Source: Gammaproteobacteria bacterium (GTDB lineage Bacteria; Pseudomonadota; Gammaproteobacteria; JAABTG01). Taken from it: a DNA stretch of 64,000 bases. Below the pieces are notes generated by a model. The model was not told the DNA's origin. It was given only the letters and a program-made list of their open reading frames with translations, and made no database searches. The position numbers and the translations under genes are program-made. This document shows positions 1 through 8,246 of the stretch, one piece after another; within the stretch, counting starts at the first letter, position 1, and every line of letters starts with the position of its first letter. The DNA is taken from assembly GCA_034522055.1 (NCBI GenBank), contig JAXHLS010000006.1:484116-548115 (forward strand), read 5' to 3'.

Positions 1-618
1 GCGACGATCAAGAGCATTCATTCGGTCTGTAACTCCATCGTTCAGTATCTGCATAACGCCTATGAGGCCTATCCCGTGCCCGACGGGGAGCCAAATTCCA
101 CCATGCAGGACGAGCACCCCTGCCGCTTTCGCGTACTGGCCTCTGGGGAGCTTGAACCCAATGCGGAGTTCGGGACATCCCTGACCCTCTATCTCTACCG
201 CGTCCTGATTAACGAACACGTGCGCAGCCAGCCCTCGGTACGCGGAGGAGATAGTGACAAACTGCCACTACCAGTGGACCTGCACTTTCTGATCAGCATC
301 TGGGCCGATAGCGCAGCGGCCGAGCAGACCATCTGTGCCTGGGTTATGAGTCAGCTGCATCAACACCCCATCATGGATGTATCGTCCCTGACGCTAGAGG
401 GAGGCTGGCGCCAGGACGACGTGGTACAGATCATTCCGGCGGAGCTTTCCAACGAAGATCTAATGCGCATCTGGGATGCCCTGGCTCCCAACTATCGCCT
501 GTCCCTGTCCTATATTGCCCGCGTTATTCGTATCGATCCGGACGATGCCGGAACGGGTCTGCCGGTCGTGGCGACACGTTATCAATATCAAGCGAAGGGC
601 GAAGTCGATGCCGGTTGA
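1..618 (+). CDS. DUF4255 (Pvc16 N-terminal-like) eCIS protein, 5'-truncated by window edge
   Basis: The reading frame is open from base 1, so the gene starts before the window; about 205 residues are visible and the GTG at 76 is only an internal codon. The visible N-terminus (IKSIHSVCNSIVQYL...) and the motif FLISIWADSA followed by a query of the form ...LHQHPIMD fit the DUF4255 family, also called Pvc16_N, which is a marker of contractile injection systems and is usually the first gene of a locus. In PVC-type particles Pvc16 is thought to cap or terminate the sheath/tube. The next gene overlaps its end by 11 bases. The family assignment rests on pattern recognition plus the context of sheath and tube genes immediately downstream. 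Confidence 0.8.
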   Translation, partial: ATIKSIHSVCNSIVQYLHNAYEAYPVPDGEPNSTMQDEHPCRFRVLASGELEPNAEFGTSLTLYLYRVLINEHVRSQPSVRGGDSDKLPLPVDLHFLISIWADSAAAEQTICAWVMSQLHQHPIMDVSSLTLEGGWRQDDVVQIIPAELSNEDLMRIWDALAPNYRLSLSYIARVIRIDPDDAGTGLPVVATRYQYQAKGEVDAG

Positions 619-1414
619 GCGCATAGAACAACGGGTGTTGGGGGCGCTACGACTGGTGGACCGGGCCACCCAGTCACCCGTGATGGGTCCGATGAAGATC
701 ACATCCGATGCCGTCCGGCTGATGCGCAACCGGCGCGGCCTGTTCGTCATCACCCATGCCGACGGCCTGGAGTCTCATGCGGAAGAGTTTTTTGAGCCAC
801 CGGACAGACCGGCGCCGGCGGCCAATCAATACAGACTCGCCATCGAGGATCCGCAACGGCGGTATCTGCCACGTCTGCTGATGGTGCGCCTGCCGCGCGA
901 TCCCGACCCGGACAATGTGGCCAATCCCGACTCGCTCTTTACGCCCCAGGATGTGGCCATGTATCCGGCCAGCACCGCCAGCCTGGCCCACAACTGGAGC
1001 AGTGTTCGCGTTGCCGTGAGTCAGGGCCCTGATGCCCGGACTGCGCCGCCGCTGCGCGGCGTCTTGATCCGCATAATCGATATCGAGAACGAAGCCGTAC
1101 TTGCCAGCGGCATCTCCGACTTGCGGGGCGAGGCGCTGGTGGTCGTACCCGGCGTCCCGGTAACCAAGTTCGCCGACGAGGAAGAGGAAGGTCCACCGGA
1201 AGTTGTCCCCCCGGGCGGCGGACACGAGGATGAGCCGGCGGTGCTGGTCCACGCCCTGGCGGTACGGCTCGAGTTGTCATTTGCGGCGGGCGGCGAGTGG
1301 CCCGTCAATCCGGATCTGCTGGAACGAAACCATGAAAGCAATAGGCGCGTGAGCATGGGTCTGGAACTCGTCACCGGACGAATGGAACGCCTAGCAATCA
1401 ACCTGACTTCATAA
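608..1414 (+). CDS. Conserved eCIS-locus protein of unknown function, Ig-like fold likely
   Basis: A 268-residue protein whose ATG at 608 lies inside the end of the DUF4255 gene, suggesting translational coupling. I do not recognise a named family. Residues 1-50 are followed by a region of short beta-type segments. A stretch near residues 140-190 (LRGVLIRIIDIENEAVLASG, then an acidic EEEEG loop) looks like a carboxypeptidase-regulatory or Ig-like beta sandwich. No signal peptide or membrane segment is visible. It sits between the DUF4255 gene and the sheath gene, so a structural or assembly role in the particle is inferred from position only. An in-frame extension back to 476 exists but runs inside the previous gene and is not used. 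Confidence 0.6.
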   Translation: MPVERIEQRVLGALRLVDRATQSPVMGPMKITSDAVRLMRNRRGLFVITHADGLESHAEEFFEPPDRPAPAANQYRLAIEDPQRRYLPRLLMVRLPRDPDPDNVANPDSLFTPQDVAMYPASTASLAHNWSSVRVAVSQGPDARTAPPLRGVLIRIIDIENEAVLASGISDLRGEALVVVPGVPVTKFADEEEEGPPEVVPPGGGHEDEPAVLVHALAVRLELSFAAGGEWPVNPDLLERNHESNRRVSMGLELVTGRMERLAINLTS

Positions 1415-1427
1415 AGGGAGACCGACC

Positions 1428-3125
1428 ATGCCAGAGTATCTAGCCCCCGGCGTCTACGTGGAAGAGACCAGCTTTCGCGGTAAATCCATCGAGGGTGTCA
1501 GCACGAGTACCACCGCCTTTACGGGTCCGACGCGTAAGGGTCCGACCAGCGGTGAACCAGTGTTGATCACCAGCTTCGGCGATTTCGAGCGCATCTTCGG
1601 TGGTTTCGAGAACCTCGACTTCGGCGCGGGCGAGGTGCCCAACTATGTGGCCCATGGGGTGCGCAATTATTTCGATAACGGCGGTGCGCGACTGTTCATG
1701 GTGCGCGTTTACAGCGCAAGCGGCGGCGACGGCATTGCCCGCAGTGCCTTCGCCGGGGGTGATGCCGACGATAACAACAATATCCGCTTCATTGCCCGTT
1801 CACCGGGTCGCAGTGGCAACGGCACGCTCACCGTCTCGTTGTCCCAGACGCCGGTTACCGCCATGTCGCTCGATCGTGCGCCGTTCGGCACCTTGATGGA
1901 CGATGGCGGTACGGTATTCATCCGCACCGAAGCGGGTTTCGTCGACGGCAGTGACAACGCCTTCGGTGGCGCCGGCTCGCTGGGCGGTGATGAAAACTTC
2001 ATCAGCGCCAGTGTGCTGGTCAGCGATGCCGACGGTAATGAGATGTTTTATGAGAATCTCGGCCTGGCCGCCGGCCACCCGCGTTACATCGGTGACATCC
2101 TCAGCCCCAACCCGGACCGCCTGGTAGACCAACTCGAACTTCCTTTTGCCCTGGAACTGGGCGATGGGGTGGATGCCTTCCGTCTCCATGGCATTCTCGA
2201 CGGCATCGACGGGACGGCACAGACCCTCGCCGGCGGGGGCGATGGCGGCGAACCCGCAGCGGGTGACTACACCGATTCCCTGATGGAACTGGGACGCGTG
2301 GATGACATTTCCATCGTCGCCGCGCCGGGCTATGCCTCGTTTGCCGACCGGGAGGGGATTCAGGGCGCCTTGATCGGCCATGCCGAGACCCGCAAGGCGT
2401 ATCGATTTGCCGTGCTCGATGCCCGCCAGGGCATCCTCCCCACCGAGGCCCTTACGGATAAGAGCGTGGTCGACTCCAGTTATGCCGCCATGTATTACCC
2501 CTGGATAGTGGTTTCCAATCCGTTGGCACGTCCCGATGATGTGAGCATCCCGCGCGAGATCACACTGCCGCCCTCCGGTTTCATCTGTGGTATCTATGCC
2601 CGCAACGATATCGCTCGCAGCGTCGCGAAGTCACCGGGCAATGAGGTGGTGCGCGGTGCGCTGCGCTTCGAAAGGAACATCAGTCATGCCGAACAGGAGT
2701 TGCTCAATCCGCGAGGCGTCAACTGCCTGCGTTTCTTTTCCGGGCGCGGCTATCGGCTGTGGGGATCGCGCACAGCCAGTTCCGATCCGGAATGGAAATA
2801 CATCGGTCCGCGGCGTTACTTCCTGTTTCTTGAACACTCCATCGATCGCAGTACCCAGTGGGCCGTGTTCGAGAACAACGGTCCCGAGCTATGGGCCAAT
2901 GTGCGGGAGGCGGTAACCAGTTTTCTTTATAACGAATGGCGCAGCGGCAACCTGCTCGGCAATACGCCGGAAGAGGCCTTCTTCGTGCGCTGTGATCGCA
3001 GCACCATGACTCAGAACGATCTGGACAACGGCCGCCTGATTTGCCTCATCGGTGTGGCTGTGCTGAAACCGGCCGAGTTCGTGATCTTTCGAATCGGTCA
3101 GAAGACCGCAGAAGCGCGTGGCTGA
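1428..3125 (+). CDS. Contractile sheath protein (sheath 1)
   Basis: A 565-residue phage tail sheath family protein, the contractile outer cylinder that drives the inner tube. The N-terminus MPEYLAPGVYVEE is the typical sheath start, forming the arm that links subunits. The C-terminal portion (CDRSTMTQNDLDNGRL, then a beta strand ending in VIFRIGQ) is the conserved sheath core that ends in the inter-subunit strand. Residues 90-330 are a variable insertion of the sort exposed on the particle surface. A purine-rich Shine-Dalgarno (AGGGAGA) lies about 7 bases before the ATG. It is the larger of two sheath genes here, so it probably forms most of the shaft. The tube gene follows 127 bases later. 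Confidence 0.95.
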   Translation: MPEYLAPGVYVEETSFRGKSIEGVSTSTTAFTGPTRKGPTSGEPVLITSFGDFERIFGGFENLDFGAGEVPNYVAHGVRNYFDNGGARLFMVRVYSASGGDGIARSAFAGGDADDNNNIRFIARSPGRSGNGTLTVSLSQTPVTAMSLDRAPFGTLMDDGGTVFIRTEAGFVDGSDNAFGGAGSLGGDENFISASVLVSDADGNEMFYENLGLAAGHPRYIGDILSPNPDRLVDQLELPFALELGDGVDAFRLHGILDGIDGTAQTLAGGGDGGEPAAGDYTDSLMELGRVDDISIVAAPGYASFADREGIQGALIGHAETRKAYRFAVLDARQGILPTEALTDKSVVDSSYAAMYYPWIVVSNPLARPDDVSIPREITLPPSGFICGIYARNDIARSVAKSPGNEVVRGALRFERNISHAEQELLNPRGVNCLRFFSGRGYRLWGSRTASSDPEWKYIGPRRYFLFLEHSIDRSTQWAVFENNGPELWANVREAVTSFLYNEWRSGNLLGNTPEEAFFVRCDRSTMTQNDLDNGRLICLIGVAVLKPAEFVIFRIGQKTAEARG

Positions 3126-3252
3126 TAAGGACTGGAATGCTGAGACATCCCCAACCTTTCCTTGGGTGACAGCGGGCACGGGATGAATCTAAAGAAAACA
3201 GCAGCGCCGGGCTCTGCCCAATAAGAATCATTGAACCAAGGAGACAACCATT

Positions 3253-3711
3253 ATGGCTGAACGCACCACCCCCTACGGCGCTTTCAATTTTCTGGTGAAC
3301 CTTAATGGTCCGCTTGGGCCGGAGGCGCCCCTGGGCGGTTTCTCCGACGTCAGCGGACTGGGCGTCGAGATCACCATGGCTGAGTACCGCAACGGCAATG
3401 AAAAGGAGAACCACGTACGTAAGGTGGCCGGTATCCACAAGGTCTCCGACGTCACATTGAAACGCGGTATCGTCAACTCAGAAGATCTGTGGGACTGGAT
3501 CAAACAGACCCAGCGCAGCGGCCCTGAGGCCAAGCGCACCGTGGTCATCACCCTGCGGGACGAGGCCGGAGAGAGCGTCGAGTCCTGGACCCTGCGCAAC
3601 GTGGTGCCCATGAAGTACACCGGTCCCACCCTGGCCGCCAAGGGGGGCGGCGATGTGGCTATGGAGGAGTTGGTATTGTCTTCGGAAGGCATTGACCTGG
3701 AAGTCGCCTGA
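3253..3711 (+). CDS. Inner tube protein, T4 gp19 family (tube 1)
   Basis: A 152-residue protein of the phage tail tube (gp19/DUF2313-like conserved tail protein) family that stacks as hexamers inside the sheath. Recognisable features are FNFLVNLNG, the GGFSDVSGLG loop, the VTLKRGIVNSEDLWDW segment and the C-terminal EELVLSSEGIDLE, all standard in eCIS tube proteins. A strong Shine-Dalgarno (AAGGAGA) precedes the ATG. It is clearly homologous to the second tube gene at 5448. The 127 bases in front of it contain no gene and may hold its own ribosome loading region, which would fit the high stoichiometry needed for a tube protein. Confidence 0.95.
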   Translation: MAERTTPYGAFNFLVNLNGPLGPEAPLGGFSDVSGLGVEITMAEYRNGNEKENHVRKVAGIHKVSDVTLKRGIVNSEDLWDWIKQTQRSGPEAKRTVVITLRDEAGESVESWTLRNVVPMKYTGPTLAAKGGGDVAMEELVLSSEGIDLEVA

Positions 3712-3897
3712 GTAGGTTAGCCGAAGCCCCGACACACCTTTCCCTCAGCACCCTGAAGAGCATGAAGGAGCGGGCTGGGGTGAGGAGATATGAAAAATTC
3801 AAACAGTGGAGGGTGGTTATCTGATCGCCCCCCCAACCCCCTCCTTGAAAGAGGGCGTGTTAAAGCAAACGCAACTAGAGGAAACAAGCAACCAGCA
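3712..3897 (+). repeat. Intergenic stretch with small palindromic repeat-like sequence
   Basis: No convincing gene. The stretch around 3829-3856 (C-rich run, CCCTCCTTGAAAGAGGG) contains a short inverted repeat, and 3770-3790 carries a GGCTGGGGTGAGGAG string. Both resemble small repeats common between genes in gammaproteobacteria, and similar strings recur near 50930-51030. An open frame entering the sheath 2 gene starts at 3790 but would translate this low-information repeat, so it is not taken as coding. Confidence 0.35.
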
Positions 3898-5451
3898 ATG
3901 AAAGGCCTGATCTTCGAAGCCCTGAGCCCCCAAATGGCTGCGGCCTCAAACCGCACCGATGTAGCCTGCTTTATCGGCTTCGCGGCTATGCGCGAGATCG
4001 ATCCGCCGGCCTCTGTGAGGCGATGGCTTCAACACGAAGGGTGGTGGTCCACGGTCACTACCAGGGGTATCCAGACCGGCGCAGAGTCACTCTACGACGT
4101 GCCCATCCCGCTCCACAACTGGGAAGAGTTTGATCAGTTGTTTGCATGGGACCAACGTGAATATGGTGATGCGGAAACATTGGGGGCGACCTATCTGGGA
4201 GCAACGGTGCGATCATTCTTCGCCCAGGGCGGGCGCAAGTGCTTCGTCATCTCTCTGGCTGACCCCGTAGCCGTTGCGGCGGACCGCGCCACGCGCGACG
4301 ACTTGCTGTTGCAATTGGTACCCCACTATAAAGGCCAGCGCTCGCGCCGTAGCGAGTGGCACGGGCTCCATCATCTCTTCGGCCTTCCCGAGGTGTCGTT
4401 CGTGGCCATGCCCGACCTGGCCGAGTTGGCCTCATCGTATCGCGAGGATAGGGCAACGCCGGTTGAAGTGCGGCTGCCCGAACCCCAGTTCGTGGCGTGT
4501 TCACAGCCCAGCGTGCCTGCCGTGGAGCGGCACGTGATCCATCTCGCCGCGCCACGCTGTAGCGATTCCGAGTATGAGGTCTGGTGCACGGTGCTGCGTC
4601 GTACCGCGCAGTGGATCTCGACGTTCCGTCGCGACGTGCAGTTGCTGGCCGCCTTGCCCCTGCCCCATAAAGAGAGCAGTGCCGCGCGCGATCTGCTCGC
4701 CTTCATGCACCTGCAGGGTTGGCTGAACGGCAATCTGCAAATCGGCAACAGTCTCGCCACGGCTTTTCTGCAACTGGGGTATCCCTGGCCGCAGCAGCGT
4801 TATGCAGGCGATTTGCCAGCCACGCTGGAGCCGCCGGAAGGTGTCATGGCCGGACTGCTGGCGCGCAATGCTCTGACACGCGGCACCTTCCGCAGCGCCA
4901 CTACTGTGAATATTCAGGACGTGATCGACATCGCCCCGCATCTCTCGCACGCGCAACAGTTCGCGCACAACCCGGCGGCACCGCTCCGGGCCTCGCCGGA
5001 GGCACCGTTGATCGACCGCGTCTCCCTGTTGGCACAAACGGCGGAGGGTTATCGCCTCATCTCGGATGTCACCACCAGTAACGATAGCACTTACCGCCAG
5101 GGCAATATCAATCGCACCATCGCCCTGGTGATGCGCGCCGCACGTACCATCGGCGAGGAGTACGTCTTCGAAACGTCGGGTGAACGGCTGTGGCAACAGA
5201 TCGAGACCCGTCTTGGCGATGTGCTCGGCGCCATGCAGGCGGCCGGCGCGCTGGCAGGACGGCGCCCCGCGGACGCCTTCCAGGTGCGATGTGATCGTTC
5301 CACCATGAGCCAGCAGGACATCGACAGCGGCCGGATCATGGTGCTGGTGATTATCCGCCCCGCTGCCAGCATCGAGACTCTACGTATTCAGCTGGCCATC
5401 GGTGACGGCGGCAGGGTTTCCCTCTCGGCCCTGGGTATGGAGGCTGCATGA
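3898..5451 (+). CDS. Divergent contractile sheath protein (sheath 2)
   Basis: Using the ATG at 3898 (MKGLIFEALSPQ) gives 517 residues; a start at 3790 would add 36 residues encoded by repeat-like DNA. The C-terminal core CDRSTMSQQDIDSGRIM aligns directly with CDRSTMTQNDLDNGRLI of sheath 1, so the two are paralogues. The N-terminus is different: the PGVYVEE arm is absent and is replaced by a stretch rich in aromatic residues (LQHEGWWSTVTTRG). In Afp and PVC particles extra sheath paralogues form the ring next to the baseplate, and that role is inferred here. The gene overlaps the second tube gene by four bases (ATGA), as expected for coupled baseplate-proximal sheath and tube. Confidence 0.85.
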   Translation: MKGLIFEALSPQMAAASNRTDVACFIGFAAMREIDPPASVRRWLQHEGWWSTVTTRGIQTGAESLYDVPIPLHNWEEFDQLFAWDQREYGDAETLGATYLGATVRSFFAQGGRKCFVISLADPVAVAADRATRDDLLLQLVPHYKGQRSRRSEWHGLHHLFGLPEVSFVAMPDLAELASSYREDRATPVEVRLPEPQFVACSQPSVPAVERHVIHLAAPRCSDSEYEVWCTVLRRTAQWISTFRRDVQLLAALPLPHKESSAARDLLAFMHLQGWLNGNLQIGNSLATAFLQLGYPWPQQRYAGDLPATLEPPEGVMAGLLARNALTRGTFRSATTVNIQDVIDIAPHLSHAQQFAHNPAAPLRASPEAPLIDRVSLLAQTAEGYRLISDVTTSNDSTYRQGNINRTIALVMRAARTIGEEYVFETSGERLWQQIETRLGDVLGAMQAAGALAGRRPADAFQVRCDRSTMSQQDIDSGRIMVLVIIRPAASIETLRIQLAIGDGGRVSLSALGMEAA

Positions 5452-5942
5452 GCGATGTCTACGACTATCCGCTGCAGGGTTTCCGCTTTCAGGTGGATTT
5501 CAAGGAGCAGATGCTGGGCAATGACACTGCCGGCGGTGAAGTGGTCCTGTGCAGCGGGGCCTTCTCCGAGTGCAGCGGCCTGGAGGTGACCATGGAACCC
5601 AAGTCCATCGAGGAAGGCGGCCGCAACTGGGGTGCGGCCCAGCGTATGGGTGCCGTCAAGTTCGGCACCGTGGTGCTGAAACGCGGCCTGACGCAGACCG
5701 ACGATCTGTGGGCCTGGTTCAACCTGGTGGGCGAGGGCGCCTACGCCCAGCGGCTGAATGTTTCCATCACCCTGTTCGATCAGGCTGGTAAGGGCGTCTT
5801 CACCTGGACCCTGAAACGGGCCCTGCCCACTAAGTTCAAGGCGCCGGACCTAAACGCCAGCAACAACGAAGTCGCCATCGAGGAACTGCACCTGGTCCAT
5901 GAAGGTCTGGCCCGTGTCGCCGCCGCTGTGAAGCAATTATAG
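5448..5942 (+). CDS. Inner tube protein, gp19 family (tube 2, tube initiator candidate)
   Basis: A 164-residue paralogue of the tube gene at 3253. The same landmarks recur: FRFQVDFKE, FSECSGLEVTMEP, VVLKRGLTQTDDLWAWF and EELHLVHEGL. It has a longer first loop and C-terminus than tube 1. In eCIS the second tube protein (Afp5/Pvc5) sits between the spike hub and the main tube, and this gene occupies the equivalent position between sheath 2 and the Afp7-like gene. Its ATG overlaps the sheath 2 stop, indicating coupled translation. Confidence 0.93.
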   Translation: MSDVYDYPLQGFRFQVDFKEQMLGNDTAGGEVVLCSGAFSECSGLEVTMEPKSIEEGGRNWGAAQRMGAVKFGTVVLKRGLTQTDDLWAWFNLVGEGAYAQRLNVSITLFDQAGKGVFTWTLKRALPTKFKAPDLNASNNEVAIEELHLVHEGLARVAAAVKQL

Positions 5943-5951
5943 GAATCCTTC

Positions 5952-6875
5952 ATGCCCGATACACCCAACATCGTCAGAGCCAACTTCAAGATTCGCGGCA
6001 GCGATGATAGCTTTGAGGTCCACTTCAATCCGGCGTCACTGCAATACACCATCAGCAACCAGATGAAGAATACCGGATCGGGCAACTCGGCTAAGCAATA
6101 CGTGGACGAGAGCACCGGCAAGCTTTCCCTTGAATTGGTCTTTGACACCACAGACAGCGGCGAGGATGTGCGACTGCACTCGGTCAAGGTGGCCAAGTTG
6201 ATGGAGCCGCAGGAGAGCGACAAGACACCACCCGTCGTCGAGTTCGAATGGGGCCTTTATACCTTCGCTGGCATGATGGAACAGTACAAGGAGACCATTG
6301 ACTTCTTTTCCCCTGACGGCGTGCCGTTACGCGCCTCGGTGAACCTGACCCTGGCCAGCCAGGACGAAGTCTTCGAGGGCGGTTCCTCTGAACGCACTGC
6401 CAACACCACTGGTTCGCTTGCCGCCAGCACTGGCATCAACAGTGTGCAGACGCCACCGCCGCCCGACAGCGACGGTCGCGGTGTCACCCAGGTGGCCACC
6501 CAGGCGGGCAATCCTACGGCCGCGCGTGCGATTGCGGCGCAAAACGGACTTGAAAACATGCGCTTTACGGGCGGCGCCCAGTTGCAGCTCAACGCCTCGG
6601 TGTCGGCGGCCGGGGTTTCATCATTGGCCGCTGTCAGTGGCGCTGCGGGGAGCGCATTTGGCGGCTTGCATACCCAGGCGAAGGGCGCGCCCGGCGGGGC
6701 CATCAAACTGAACAGCTTCTTGCGCCCCGCCGGCACCGCCCAACTGGGCACGGAGGCTGTCGCCGCTTTCGCCGTCGGCGGCCAGGCGCGCCTCCAGGGA
6801 TCGGCCAGTTTCAAGGCCGATGTGGGCACGGCGGGCGCCCTCAAGGCGCGCATGGAATTCGACGGAGGTGAATGA
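5952..6875 (+). CDS. CIS_tube / Afp7-Pvc7-like tube-hub adaptor
   Basis: A 307-residue protein whose first ~145 residues match the contractile injection system tube domain: FEVHFNPASLQYTISN, then YVDESTGKLSLELVFDTTDSG and VEFEWGLYTFAG. This domain joins the inner tube to the spike hub. Afp7/Pvc7 usually continues into a LysM domain; here the remaining ~160 residues are Ala/Gly/Ser-rich with no LysM motif that I can see. The gene lies 9 bases after tube 2, and its stop overlaps a small gene starting at 6872. Confidence 0.8.
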   Translation: MPDTPNIVRANFKIRGSDDSFEVHFNPASLQYTISNQMKNTGSGNSAKQYVDESTGKLSLELVFDTTDSGEDVRLHSVKVAKLMEPQESDKTPPVVEFEWGLYTFAGMMEQYKETIDFFSPDGVPLRASVNLTLASQDEVFEGGSSERTANTTGSLAASTGINSVQTPPPPDSDGRGVTQVATQAGNPTAARAIAAQNGLENMRFTGGAQLQLNASVSAAGVSSLAAVSGAAGSAFGGLHTQAKGAPGGAIKLNSFLRPAGTAQLGTEAVAAFAVGGQARLQGSASFKADVGTAGALKARMEFDGGE

Positions 6876-7045
6876 TGAGCGTGGTATTCGACGAGGTGGT
6901 GACGCAGGTGGAGACGCCGCCGAAGCCGGCGGACAATGAACAGACGCCAAGCAACGAACAACCATCGCCGCACCAGAGGGCCCATTGCTGGCAGCAGCAA
7001 CAGGCGACTTTCTGGCGCCGGAAATTGCGTCTCGAGGCGGATTGA
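6872..7045 (+). CDS. Small (57 aa) eCIS protein, Afp6/Pvc6 positional equivalent
   Basis: A 57-residue frame (ATGATG start at 6872 or 6875, stop at 7043) overlapping the end of the CIS_tube gene by four bases, with GGAGGTG a few bases upstream as Shine-Dalgarno. The product begins MMSVVFDEVVTQVETPP, has a proline/glutamine-rich middle and ends in a basic helix (FWRRKLRLEAD). eCIS loci usually carry one protein of about 55-60 residues near here (Afp6/Pvc6, DUF5908-like), which supports it being real. Sequence similarity to that family is not something I can confirm. The 112 bases after it (7046-7157) hold nothing recognisable. Confidence 0.6.
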   Translation: MMSVVFDEVVTQVETPPKPADNEQTPSNEQPSPHQRAHCWQQQQATFWRRKLRLEAD

Positions 7046-7157
7046 TAGCCATGCTCTGTGAAAAGAGCCCGCGCTCGTTTTGCCCGGTAGAGGGTTGGGT
7101 TGCAGGAATGGAAAACAAAACACAACCCGTGCCGACAAGCCAGAAGCCCTGTAGTTC

Positions 7158-8246
7158 ATGAGCGTCACCGCCCTCAACCGCGCTCCCGTCTACAATGCGC
7201 GTCCCATGGTGGAGGTGGACGGCCAACGCTTCGACAAACTCAACGAGCTGTTGCTGGCCATGGAGATGCGCGAGCAGGAAGGCGGCCTGTCGGCTATGGA
7301 ACTGCGCCTCAGCAACGTCGCTAGTGACCCAGACGGTAGCGCCGCTTACGCTTTCGAGGACGAACGTGAGATACGTTTCGGTTCCAGCATCACCGTGTTT
7401 GCCGGCGATGTCAGGGAACCGCAGGAGCTGTTTCGCGGCATGGTGACGGGGCTCGAGGCGGACTTTCCTGAAGGCGCGCCGCCGGAGTTGTTGGTCTTGG
7501 CGGAGGATAAGTTGCAACAGGCGCGTATGGCTCGCCGCAGCCACTCGTATCGGGACATGTCCGTGGCCGATATCGCCAACGAGATCGCCCAGCGTCTTAG
7601 CCTGCAGGCACGGGTCACCGGCCTGACCTCTCCCACCGGCACGTGGGTGCAATTCAACGAAAGCGATCTGGCCTTTTTGCGTCGACTGTTGCGTCGCATC
7701 GATGCCGACCTGCAGATCGTCGAGGATCGGCTCGAAATCGCGCCTGTCAGCGAAATGCAGCGCCAGGTGATCCAGATGGAGATGTTCCATGATCTGCGCA
7801 GTGTGCGCTTCATCGCCGACCTGGCTCATCAAGTCAGCGAGGTTACGTGCGCTGGCTGGAATCCAGTGGCCGGCCAGGCGGTCAGCGGCCGCGGCAGCGG
7901 CGTCAATCTCGGTCCCGGACAGGGACGGCGCGGTTTCGATCTGTTGCGCGACGCCGTGGGCGACCGCAGCGAGCACGTAGGCCATATTCCGGTCACCACG
8001 GATGAGGAGGCCCAGGCCCTGGCCGACACAGTGTTCGATCAGCGGGCCCGTGGCTTCGTGTGTGCCGAGGGCACGGCCGGCGGCCATCCCAATATTCGCG
8101 TTGGCAGCCATCTACAACTGGGCGGTGTGAGTGCGCGTTTCGAGAACACCTATTATGTCGTCAGCACCCATCACCGCTACGACGTGCGGTCCGGTTATCT
8201 GACCGACTTCAAGGCCGAATCCTCAGCGTTGGGGGAGGCCTCATGA
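7158..8246 (+). CDS. Phage late control D (gpD/gp27-like) spike hub protein
   Basis: A 362-residue protein of the phage late control gene D family, the gp27-like hub that holds the spike under the tube. Supporting features are the N-terminal barrel (PMVEVDGQRFDKLNELLLAM), the sequence FNESDLAFLRRLLRRIDADL, which is the hallmark of VgrG/gpD second barrels, and the C-terminal TYYVVSTHHRYD segment. In Afp and PVC this hub is fused to the spike as one VgrG-like protein (Afp8). Here the two halves are separate genes overlapping by four bases (ATGA at 8243), a layout common in bacterial eCIS and in phage P2-like tails. Confidence 0.9.
   Translation: MSVTALNRAPVYNARPMVEVDGQRFDKLNELLLAMEMREQEGGLSAMELRLSNVASDPDGSAAYAFEDEREIRFGSSITVFAGDVREPQELFRGMVTGLEADFPEGAPPELLVLAEDKLQQARMARRSHSYRDMSVADIANEIAQRLSLQARVTGLTSPTGTWVQFNESDLAFLRRLLRRIDADLQIVEDRLEIAPVSEMQRQVIQMEMFHDLRSVRFIADLAHQVSEVTCAGWNPVAGQAVSGRGSGVNLGPGQGRRGFDLLRDAVGDRSEHVGHIPVTTDEEAQALADTVFDQRARGFVCAEGTAGGHPNIRVGSHLQLGGVSARFENTYYVVSTHHRYDVRSGYLTDFKAESSALGEAS

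Noticed and set aside
3790-3897. Start of sheath 2 at 3790
   Set aside because: The extra 36 residues come from a repeat-like C-rich palindrome and do not resemble sheath sequence; the Shine-Dalgarno there is too close to the ATG.
7046-7157. Second small gene between the 57-residue gene and the hub gene
   Set aside because: Only very short frames occur and none has a convincing start or motif.
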